DNA of 23,936 nucleotides from CAUZFZ01 sp963579025 (lineage in GTDB: Bacteria > Planctomycetota > Planctomycetia > Planctomycetales > Planctomycetaceae), in NCBI GenBank assembly GCA_963579025.1, contig CAUZFZ010000160.1:1-23936 (forward strand), in the 5' to 3' direction. The translations under genes and the position numbers were made by a program. Under the pieces are notes generated by a model. It saw only the letters and a list, made by a program, of their open reading frames with translations, searched no databases and was not told the DNA's origin. Shown here piece by piece: positions 14,740 to 22,154 of the stretch; the stretch's first letter is position 1; each line of letters opens with the position of its first letter.

Positions 14740-15967
14740 TGTACGGCGTAAAGAACAGCAGGAACACGTACAGCCCCAGCAGTGGCACCATGACCCAGCG
14801 ACTCAGCCACCGCCATCCGTACCATGGCGGTTCTCTGCGGGCGACGGCGCGATGCAGTGCCCACCCGGTCATCACTTTGGCCGGGTAAATGGTGACGACG
14901 AAGATCAGCGTGATCGTCCACATCGCGTCCTGCGGAAGCAGGTACACCTTGGGCAGGAACAGCGGCAGCGACAGCGTGTAGAGCACGGCGATCGTGGACA
15001 GCCACGCGAGCGGGGCATAACCGTAGAGTCGGCGGATCGTTCTGAAATCGAACATCGCGCGCCAGCGTCCGACCACGGCGAAACGAGCCTGCATGAAAGG
15101 CAGCCAGCTCAGTACGACCATCAGCATGATGCCACCGATGATGGACAGCAGCACGGTCGCCGGCTTTTCCGGGTTCGACGCGGAGAACAGAATCGTGGGA
15201 ATCAGGAGCCACACGAAGGCCCCGGCGAAACCTTTTAGCCCCAGCAGAAAGTGGTGCTTCAAGCGCAAACGTCGCGTGAAGTCCTGCACCCCGGCGGTCG
15301 CGTGTGTCATGTAGTCGTCGTACCGCAGCCGCTGCCTGATCCAGCGGTAATTTTTGATGGGTCGAAAGAAACAGCTCAGGCGGCCGCCGCGCGCCAGTGA
15401 CAGGCAAATGTGTATGGCCACCGCAAGAGCGATGATTGGAGCGAGAAACGAAAGTGTCTGATCGGATGAGCCGCCCGGGTCGATGAAGTACGCGTCGCCT
15501 CGATTCATGCCCAGAATCCGCAGCGGCAGGATCCACAGCCACACGCCCAGCACGATTGAACCGATTCGAGGCGCCACGTCCAGCAGCAGAAACGCATCGC
15601 GCAAGCGTCCCGTCCGCGCAACCCGAGCTTCGACCTCGAGCAGATAGCCCAGCGCCAGGAAGTTGACAATCGGTATCGCTGCGACGACCGCCAGCAGAAG
15701 AATCAGGCTGACGATGCCGAATCCGGCGCGAATGATCCAGGCGATCGACCGCAGCGGGTGCTTCAGCGGAGGCGGGAACGGCGGCAGCCGGTAAGATGTG
15801 ATGTCGACGCCATCACGCTCGGCGATGAGTTCCGGTGACGCCTCGACAAACAGAACGTCGTCCTGCTGGTCCGTCTCCGGATCGTTCGTCAGCAAGGCGT
15901 CGGCGGATGAATCGGTCTGCGACACGGATGCTCGTCGAGAAAAGGCGGTCTGGCACGCGGGAGCCAC
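14675..15967 (-). CDS. Multi-pass membrane protein of unknown function
   Basis: A 430-residue protein with a soluble acidic N-terminus of about 70 residues and some eight hydrophobic helices, for example near 75-110 (one or two passes), 135-155, 170-190, 242-265, 270-298, 318-345, 350-375 and 395-415. The pattern resembles planctomycete integral membrane proteins annotated with DUF4013-like domains, but I cannot assign a family with confidence. The start is a GTG at 15967 and no good ribosome binding site is seen, so the start is uncertain. It is divergent from the S1C/HEAT protease gene (216 bp apart) and convergent with the CAP gene, overlapping it by 65 bp. Confidence 0.75.
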   Translation of the reverse strand: MAPACQTAFSRRASVSQTDSSADALLTNDPETDQQDDVLFVEASPELIAERDGVDITSYRLPPFPPPLKHPLRSIAWIIRAGFGIVSLILLLAVVAAIPIVNFLALGYLLEVEARVARTGRLRDAFLLLDVAPRIGSIVLGVWLWILPLRILGMNRGDAYFIDPGGSSDQTLSFLAPIIALAVAIHICLSLARGGRLSCFFRPIKNYRWIRQRLRYDDYMTHATAGVQDFTRRLRLKHHFLLGLKGFAGAFVWLLIPTILFSASNPEKPATVLLSIIGGIMLMVVLSWLPFMQARFAVVGRWRAMFDFRTIRRLYGYAPLAWLSTIAVLYTLSLPLFLPKVYLLPQDAMWTITLIFVVTIYPAKVMTGWALHRAVARREPPWYGWRWLSRWVMVPLLGLYVFLLFFTPYISEHAKGVLFENHALLLPVPF

Positions 15968-16085
15968 CCTACGGTGGATCGACGTGATTGTGTACTCACC
16001 GACTCTCGCGTCGGTTTCAGACGGAGCAGAACGTGTCTTCGACGGAGAGTTCGCTTGTCAGGCACGCGCTGGCGTGATGCCGGGA

Positions 16086-16159
16086 ACCTTGCGGAATTCA
16101 TACACGTCTGTGCCTGTTGTCGGTAGTATGACGACAGCCAGTTTGGGGTCCCGCAAGGT
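16086..16159. repeat. 9-bp inverted repeat in the divergent promoter region
   Basis: ACCTTGCGG (16086-16094) is mirrored by CCGCAAGGT (16151-16159), 56 bp apart, in the 215-bp gap between the membrane-protein gene and the protease gene. It may be an operator or a leader hairpin for the protease gene; a 9-bp match in this length can also arise by chance. Confidence 0.35.
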
Positions 16160-16182
16160 CCAGTCATTCCACGAGGCTCAGC

Positions 16183-19100
16183 ATGAGCGATTCACGCAAC
16201 GATTCGCACTCTGAAAACAGAGTACTGAAAGACAATGACGGCAGCCTGCTGCTGCTAGGTGCCTTCGCCGGTATCGGCGTTCTGGCACTGCTGTTCGTCG
16301 CAGGTTACGGCATTGTCGCCCTGCTGTTGGATAACGACGAGACCGTGGCGGATTCGGATATGCCCGTCGTTGTGGCTCCGTCGGAGGATCCTGCAACTCC
16401 GGCGTCGGACGATGTTCCGCTGGTCACGCAGACACCGGTCACGCAGACGCCGCCACCCACCGAGCCGGCTCCGGTGGCCGTCGCTCAGGTCGAACCGCCC
16501 GTTCCGGCGGTAACGACGACTGAACCGCCACCAACGACAACGCCTGTCGCGCCGTCGAATACGGATGTGGCAACGGTGACTTCACCGAGTGCACCAGCGA
16601 CTCCGCCGATCGTTTCGACTGAGTCTCCCAAGGACCCCGAACCACCGGCGTCAGTGCCGTCAGAGCCTGAGCCCGTCCAGCCAGCATCTCCCGACAAGCC
16701 ACCTGCTGATGCAGTCGCATCCACCACGCCGACTCCGAAGCCAGACTCACCCGCGACAACCGAAACTCCGCCCGCGACAACCGCAACCCCTCCGGAAACT
16801 CCACCAGCGACAACAACTGTCCAGACTGAGGTAGAGAAGCCAGTCAAGCCTGCTCCGCCAGCACCCGCACTACCTGCCGAGAGCCGGCCTTTGGTTTACA
16901 ACTGGGCTCCCGGAGAGATTCAGTCGTATGGCGTCACACTGAGTACTGACACCGGCGGAAACGAACAGATCGTCACTGGAAATGTTGAGCTGACGATTCA
17001 GGAAGGATCGAAGCAACCAGCAATCGTCGAACAGGCAGCGGCCGACGAGGACGAAGGCGACGACACGGAAATCGGCACCGGCACGGGATTCGTCGTCAGT
17101 GCAGACGGATACCTGATGACGTGCGCGCACGTTGTGCAGGGGGCCAGCAAGATTGAAGTGCAGATCGGCGATCAGAAGTACGAAGCTTCGGTGATCGCGG
17201 TTGAGCCCGATGACGACCTGGCATTGCTCCGCATCGACGCGCAGGGGCTGTCACCTTTGGGTCTCGCGAATTCTGATGAGGTCAAGTTGGGTGAAGAGAT
17301 TCGAGCGGTCGGCTTTCCACTTTCGAGTGTGTTGGGTGACGGTGTGAAAGTGACAAAGGGGACCGTGGCCGGCATCGTGCAGCGCAAGGAAGGCAAGCGC
17401 CTGCAGATCGACGCGGCGATCAATCCCGGCAACAGTGGCGGCCCGATCATCAACAGCCGTGGCCAGGTGCTGGGTGTTGCCAGCTCGAAGTTGATCGGTC
17501 TGGAACTGACAGGCGTCGGCTTCTGCGTGCCGTCAGAACGAGCCTCGGCGCTGATGACTGCTCACAAGGTCAAGCCGCACGCGGCAGTAGTCAGCGATAC
17601 CGATCTGACCGGTCCCGCACTTGTGGAAGCCGTCTCACCCAGCGTTGCTTTGATCACCGTGTCAGCCGAGTCGATCAAGGCCACTGGCGAACTTGTTGGC
17701 ATTCGAACCAGCGGCAGCTTCCGAACGAAGCGGCAGCAGAACAACGGGGGGCGCCGTGTGTTCTCACCATTCGCTTCGCTGGCAAATTACACGTCTGACC
17801 ACGGTAGCCTGCGCGTCGACAGCAACGGTCACGTCGCGTCGTTCGAGGCACCCAATCAGTTGCCATTCCTGGCTGGACCAATGGCACTGTTGGCGGTTCA
17901 TCAGTTTGACCCGCGTGGCCGCTCCAGTTGGAGCGTGCGGGAGAGCATCTCGGTAACGATTCAGGAAAGTGACAACCGGTTCGGCCCGCGCATGCCGATT
18001 CCGCGACTACCGCGAGGCTTCGGTGGTCCGCGCGGGGGTCGCGGACTCAATCCGTTTGCTCCACGTGAGGTCAAGAAGCTGACGGCCGTGGAGGTGCATC
18101 AGTATCGCATCAAGTCGGATAGTGAAGACGAAGTGCTGCTCGAGAAAACGTTCTCGCTCACAACACTCGATGATGAACAAAACCCGTACTTTCACATCAA
18201 TGGCACCGGCGAAGTCAAATTCAGTCGCGTGTCCGGTCTGGTCGAGTCCTTCGAGTTCGACCACAACTTCACTCAGAACGGCGGCGGCAAACGTGTTCGT
18301 GTGCCCGTGAAGATTAAAGTCGAACGTGAGCCGCCGCAGGTCGTCGCAAAACGCAAGCGTGACCTCGCCATTCAGGCGGCGAAGACCGAATGGACCAACG
18401 CACAGAAGGCGGCCGAGAAAGCCGCTCAGCCAGCAGGCGAACGACTCGACGACATTCTCGTCCGGCTGCACGACGAAATCGAAAAAGAGGGCGGCAAACC
18501 CCGTGGCCCAATCGGCGAACTCAGCAAGCTGAAAGTTATTCCAGAACGGAAGGCCGAAGTCGAGAAACTCCTGCAGAAACATCTTGTTTCCGAGGATCGT
18601 CAGGTTCGAGTCGACACCATGACAGCACTGCGGATCTGGGGAACGTCGGAATCTGTTCCAGAGCTGATTGGACTGATCACCAGCAAGGATCGCCAGACGG
18701 CAACCGGAGCCATGGCCACACTCGGAGCAATCGGCGACCAGCGAGCGGCCGTGCCTCTACTGGACAAGCTGAGCGATTTTTCAATGCAACGCGATGCGCA
18801 GCAGGCACTCGGCAAATTAGGGGCGCCCGCTGAAGCAGCCGTGATTGAAAAGATGGCCGGAGTGGACCGGAATACGGTCCGCGTCCTGTGCGAGATCCTG
18901 AAGACGATCGGCGGTGAAGCGTCGCTCAAGGTGCTGGAAGAAATGGTCGCGGGGAAAGACTTCTTTCAGCGGACATATGCCAGCCGAGCCATCGGCAGCG
19001 TCCGCAAACGCGTCGAGGCACAGAAAGCTCTGGCAGTGCCGGAAGGTCAGACCCTTTCCAATGCCGACGTCCAGATCACAACGTCACTTGAGGTACTCAA

Positions 19101-19674
19101 TAAACCCGACTCGAATGATGTTGAGAAGCTGAACGCGCTTACGGCCTTGCTGCCCATCGAGCCGTCGGACTTCAAACGCGACGAAATCGAAGTGAAGTTG
19201 AACGAGTTGCTCGAATACCCCGGCGCCGACATTCGGAAACAGTCGTTGACACTCCTCGCCAAATGGGCAACGGACGCAAGCGCCCCGAGCCTGGTGAAAG
19301 TTGCATTAACACCTGATCCGACTCAACAGACACTCGCTCTGCAGGTACTCAGTCGGGTTGGTACCCAGACAGACGCGGACAATCTGGTTGAGCTGATCAT
19401 CGATCCCGCGCTGTATCAGCATCCGATCGCGATGGTCCGTCGAACGGGTCTGGGTCCGGCCGCCGAACAGCAGCTCAGCGGTTTTCTGCAACAGGACGTG
19501 CCGGTCTCGACGAAACGCGGACTGATCGATCTACTGGGCGACATGGGCACGGCCGCAAGCCTGGTGGCACTCGACGCAGTGGCCGACGCCCCCCAGGCAA
19601 GCACGCTGCAATATGCTGCAGCGAAAGCCGCAGCAAAAGTACGGCTGCGAACAGGAATCGCGTTCAACAGTTAA
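16183..19674 (+). CDS. Membrane-anchored S1C (HtrA-like) serine protease with HEAT repeats
   Basis: An 1163-residue protein. A transmembrane helix lies at about 21-49, then about 185 residues of Pro/Thr-rich linker. The trypsin-like S1C domain (about 300-455) has an intact triad: His316 in TCAHVV, Asp345 in DDDLALL and Ser418 in NPGNSGGPI. No PDZ domain is seen. Before the protease is a VYNWAPGEIQSYGV stretch and after it a beta-rich segment (about 490-725), which may be two halves of one domain around the protease. Residues about 745-1150 form HEAT-type helical repeats. The ATG has GAGG 6 nt upstream. It probably works outside the cytoplasmic membrane in protein quality control or regulated cleavage, with the HEAT part as a binding platform. 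A second S1C-like gene follows. Confidence 0.88.
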   Translation: MSDSRNDSHSENRVLKDNDGSLLLLGAFAGIGVLALLFVAGYGIVALLLDNDETVADSDMPVVVAPSEDPATPASDDVPLVTQTPVTQTPPPTEPAPVAVAQVEPPVPAVTTTEPPPTTTPVAPSNTDVATVTSPSAPATPPIVSTESPKDPEPPASVPSEPEPVQPASPDKPPADAVASTTPTPKPDSPATTETPPATTATPPETPPATTTVQTEVEKPVKPAPPAPALPAESRPLVYNWAPGEIQSYGVTLSTDTGGNEQIVTGNVELTIQEGSKQPAIVEQAAADEDEGDDTEIGTGTGFVVSADGYLMTCAHVVQGASKIEVQIGDQKYEASVIAVEPDDDLALLRIDAQGLSPLGLANSDEVKLGEEIRAVGFPLSSVLGDGVKVTKGTVAGIVQRKEGKRLQIDAAINPGNSGGPIINSRGQVLGVASSKLIGLELTGVGFCVPSERASALMTAHKVKPHAAVVSDTDLTGPALVEAVSPSVALITVSAESIKATGELVGIRTSGSFRTKRQQNNGGRRVFSPFASLANYTSDHGSLRVDSNGHVASFEAPNQLPFLAGPMALLAVHQFDPRGRSSWSVRESISVTIQESDNRFGPRMPIPRLPRGFGGPRGGRGLNPFAPREVKKLTAVEVHQYRIKSDSEDEVLLEKTFSLTTLDDEQNPYFHINGTGEVKFSRVSGLVESFEFDHNFTQNGGGKRVRVPVKIKVEREPPQVVAKRKRDLAIQAAKTEWTNAQKAAEKAAQPAGERLDDILVRLHDEIEKEGGKPRGPIGELSKLKVIPERKAEVEKLLQKHLVSEDRQVRVDTMTALRIWGTSESVPELIGLITSKDRQTATGAMATLGAIGDQRAAVPLLDKLSDFSMQRDAQQALGKLGAPAEAAVIEKMAGVDRNTVRVLCEILKTIGGEASLKVLEEMVAGKDFFQRTYASRAIGSVRKRVEAQKALAVPEGQTLSNADVQITTSLEVLNKPDSNDVEKLNALTALLPIEPSDFKRDEIEVKLNELLEYPGADIRKQSLTLLAKWATDASAPSLVKVALTPDPTQQTLALQVLSRVGTQTDADNLVELIIDPALYQHPIAMVRRTGLGPAAEQQLSGFLQQDVPVSTKRGLIDLLGDMGTAASLVALDAVADAPQASTLQYAAAKAAAKVRLRTGIAFNS

Positions 19675-19733
19675 GACCGCTCAGCGGATAACCGTCCGTA
19701 GTCCTCGTTCTCGATGGGCAAACGGACCTTAGT

Positions 19734-19758
19734 CCCCTCTCCCCCGTGGGGAGAGGGG
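19734..19758. repeat. Perfect 11-bp GC-rich hairpin
   Basis: CCCCTCTCCCC (19734-19744) and GGGGAGAGGGG (19748-19758) pair exactly around a 3-nt loop. It lies 60 bp after the protease stop and 144 bp before the next start. It could act as a terminator although no T-run follows. I recall CCCCTCTCC...GGGGAGAGGG palindromes as common between genes in planctomycetes. Confidence 0.8.
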
Positions 19759-19901
19759 CGTCAGTAGAAAACTTCAGTCCACCAGTCGGGTTCGCTCCGA
19801 CGCAAACACGCCCCGACGATGACAAGCAAATTTCTCCAAAGCGGAGAGACAACACTTCACGCAATCCAGCGATGCCCAGAATACGGGCGAGAGAATTACG
19901 T

Positions 19902-20948
19902 ATGAAATCGACTCTGACCGCCCGAGTCCTGTTCGTCACCGCGGCCTTGATTTTCGCGTCCGGCATCTGTCACGCGCGTTCGACGCACGAGACGATCGAT
20001 CACGTGCAGCCGCGGATGGTGAAGATCTTCGGCGCTGGCGGACTGCGTGGGCTGGCTGGTTACGGGACCGGTTTTCTGGTCTCGAAAGAAGGCCACATTG
20101 TCACCATCTGGAGCCACGTGCTCGATCCAGACGAAGTCGTTGTCGTGCTGAAGGACGGCCGACGTTATTTCGCCAAAGTCCTGGGAGCCGACCCGCAACT
20201 CGATCTCGCCGTGCTCCAGATTCAGGCACCCGAGGAAGCACTCGACCTGCCGTTTTTCGATGTCGCATCAGAATCGGGTGAAGCCAGTGCCGGTACGCGA
20301 GTGCTGGGATTCAGCAACATGTTCAAGGTGGCAACCGGTGACGAATCCGTTTCTGTGCTGCACGGTGTGATCGCTGCGCGAACGGCACTCCGCACGCGTC
20401 GCGGGACATTCGAGACGCCCTATAACGGTGAAGTCTACGTGGTCGATGCGATCACCAATAACTCGGGAGCCGGAGGCGGGCTGCTGACGTCCCGCGATGG
20501 AATGCTGCTCGGTGTCATCGGGCGGGAACTGCGAAACGCGGACACCAACACCTGGGTGAATTACTCGATCCCGATGAGTGCGCTGCAGCAGGCGATCACC
20601 GAGATCATCAACGGCGAGTTTCGGACGCGCGAGGAGACACTCGAATCAACAGACGATCCACGACGCTATGCAGCGCTGGACTTCGGAATCGTCATGGTTC
20701 CGGACGTCCTGTTCCGCACACCCGCCTACATCGATTCGGTCGTCGCCAGGTCGCCAGCGAGCGAAGCAGGACTAAAGCCCGACGACCTGGTCCTGTTCGT
20801 GGGCAACGAGCTGATGCAGTCCATCCGCCAGATGAAGCTGGCCCTAGGAAGACTGCAGGCCGGAGACCGCCTGAGAATCGTGGTCCGCCGCGGAGAGGAA
20901 CTGCTGACGATCGAGTTGCCAGTTCCCCGAAAGCCAACAGCCGAGTGA
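19902..20948 (+). CDS. Secreted S1C/PDZ protein lacking the catalytic serine (HtrA-like pseudoprotease)
   Basis: A 348-residue protein with a signal peptide (about 1-25, MKSTLTARVLFVTAALIFAS). The S1C fold keeps His72 in IWSHVL and Asp101 in LDLAVL, but the nucleophile motif GNSGGPL is replaced by NSGAGGGLL, with Ala190 where the serine belongs and a serine two positions earlier at 188. The PDZ domain (about 255-345) includes ARSPASEAGLKPDDLVLFVG. It is therefore likely to bind rather than cut. I chose the ATG at 19902 because the signal peptide begins there; the frame is open upstream to 19746 through a palindrome. Its stop directly abuts the stop of the convergent alkylation-repair gene. 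Neighbourhood suggests it may assist the active protease upstream. Confidence 0.85.
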   Translation: MKSTLTARVLFVTAALIFASGICHARSTHETIDHVQPRMVKIFGAGGLRGLAGYGTGFLVSKEGHIVTIWSHVLDPDEVVVVLKDGRRYFAKVLGADPQLDLAVLQIQAPEEALDLPFFDVASESGEASAGTRVLGFSNMFKVATGDESVSVLHGVIAARTALRTRRGTFETPYNGEVYVVDAITNNSGAGGGLLTSRDGMLLGVIGRELRNADTNTWVNYSIPMSALQQAITEIINGEFRTREETLESTDDPRRYAALDFGIVMVPDVLFRTPAYIDSVVARSPASEAGLKPDDLVLFVGNELMQSIRQMKLALGRLQAGDRLRIVVRRGEELLTIELPVPRKPTAE

Positions 20949-21674
20949 CTACTCGTCACCACGGCTTCGAGGCTCGCGATCTGATTGATACAGCCCGAGC
21001 CGCCGCTTGGTGATTTCGCTCGTGAGATGCCCGGCCGCGTCGAATGGTTTGCAGTTGCTGTCGTCCGATCCGACCTCCAGGGGGCCGATCATGCTGGCCA
21101 CCTTCAGAGCCGCCGCATGCAATGTCCGATTGCGCACGCCCATTCCCATGAGCGCAACTCCCATCGAACGATTGACTGAGCGTACCTCTGAGGAAAACGA
21201 CTTTCTGATGTGGTCAATCCACGCCAGGAAGAAGGCATCATCCGGAGCGCTCTTCTTCTTTGATTTGGACACTTCGTACAGAAGTCCATAGCCGCAGCGA
21301 CGGTGCATCGAATCGTCGCTGTTGATCCAGTCGCCCGCGAATTCCACCACAAAGGGCGCTTTGGCCAGCGTGGCATCGCAGGACGAGAACACATGGGCGA
21401 GATAGCCGTACCCCAGATTCTCCACCTGCTCCCGTGTGATCAGTTTGGGATCGTCGATGAGCAAAGCGATCACCCGCGCGTCGTAGTTGTCACTCTTCCA
21501 GAGTTTCATCGCTAGGGCATGGTCCCTGCCGATCTGTCTGGCCAACTTGCGCAGGACGGTCAGGCCGATTCCGTAACTCTTGAGCCCGCCTGACTGCGAG
21601 TCCCGCTTCCATTTCCGGATGCCGGCTTCGTTCCGTTTGGCTTTGAGCAGGGCCATCATTTCGGTTTTTGTCAT
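20949..21674 (-). CDS. DNA alkylation repair protein (AlkD-like, HEAT-repeat glycosylase family)
   Basis: A 241-residue all-helical protein. The pattern SYGIGLTVLRKLARQIGRDH, LWKSDNYDARVIALLIDDP (59-76) and the Trp116 segment FAGDWINSDDSMHRRCGYGLL matches the AlkD/AlkC-type DNA alkylation repair family, HEAT-like repeats that wrap around DNA and excise N-alkylated bases such as 7- and 3-methyl purines. I did not verify each AlkD catalytic residue, so activity is inferred from the family. The ATG at 21674 has AGGG a few nt upstream. It is convergent with the pseudoprotease gene with no base between the two stop codons. Confidence 0.82.
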   Translation of the reverse strand: MTKTEMMALLKAKRNEAGIRKWKRDSQSGGLKSYGIGLTVLRKLARQIGRDHALAMKLWKSDNYDARVIALLIDDPKLITREQVENLGYGYLAHVFSSCDATLAKAPFVVEFAGDWINSDDSMHRRCGYGLLYEVSKSKKKSAPDDAFFLAWIDHIRKSFSSEVRSVNRSMGVALMGMGVRNRTLHAAALKVASMIGPLEVGSDDSNCKPFDAAGHLTSEITKRRLGLYQSDREPRSRGDE

Positions 21675-21770
21675 GATCCCTGGGTCCAGGTTCGATCGCT
21701 GTCCTGGAAGCCACCACCTGGCGCTTTATCTGAGCCGAGTGTAATGAGCGTGGCTCCCACCGCAGAGTGG

Positions 21771-21789
21771 CCCGGCCAGAATGGCCGGG
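21771..21789. repeat. 8-bp GC-rich hairpin
   Basis: CCCGGCCA (21771-21778) pairs with TGGCCGGG (21782-21789) around a 3-nt loop, preceded by GTGG. It resembles the larger palindrome at 21946-21965 and may belong to the same family of intergenic elements. Confidence 0.65.
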
Positions 21790-21945
21790 TCGCGGAGCGA
21801 CAGGAAGCGTCGCCCTCAGCGAGCAATGTTCCTGGCGGGTACGGGAACGAAAAGTCCGGTGGCCACTCAGCATGACATGTGATGATGAGTCTAACGTCGA
21901 TTGATGTTTCGACCGATGAGGGAAGGGCTTCCTGTGCCTCCGACA

Positions 21946-21965
21946 CCCGACCACAAGTGGTCGGG
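21946..21965. repeat. 9-bp near-perfect palindrome
   Basis: CCCGACCAC (21946-21954) and GTGGTCGGG (21957-21965) mirror each other around AA and are followed by CCACCC. I recall this word, often with flanking GGGTGG, as a repeated intergenic element in planctomycetes. Confidence 0.75.
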
Positions 21966-22154
21966 CCACCCTGCGAGATTTCTTCATCCCAGATGACTCC
22001 TGATTCTGAGGGACTGATTCCAACTCGCTTTTCTCACAACCAACGGTCCACTTTCACGGGAGCAGGTCAGCCCGCTTGCTCCTTGACACATGATCTGTGT
22101 ACAAGTGTGTCGACATGCTGGCAGATCATTAACTCATCTTGAGAGGGTATTACC

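Larger units (their letters stand above)
21675..22154. other. 480-bp intergenic region with two GC-rich palindromes
   Basis: This gap separates the divergent alkylation-repair and lipoprotein genes. It holds hairpins at 21771-21789 and 21946-21965. A perfect TTGACA lies at 22083-22088, upstream of the lipoprotein gene, but no good -10 follows at 16-18 bp; an 8-bp palindrome TGTCGACA is at 22108-22115. Open frames here are Arg/Ser/Pro-rich and do not look like protein. Confidence 0.6.

Noticed and set aside
14585..15238. 217-codon plus-strand frame
   Set aside because: Antisense to the multi-pass membrane protein, with low-complexity Gln/His/Arg composition.
19746..19901. Upstream start for the pseudoprotease
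   Set aside because: It would put 52 non-conserved residues ahead of an obvious signal peptide and starts inside a palindrome.
21490..22023. 177-codon minus-strand frame
   Set aside because: Overlaps the start of the alkylation-repair gene and the palindromes; no protein-like features.
22083..22111. Promoter from the perfect TTGACA upstream of the lipoprotein gene
   Set aside because: At 17-bp spacing the -10 would be TGTGTC, which is too poor; kept only as a remark in the intergenic entry.
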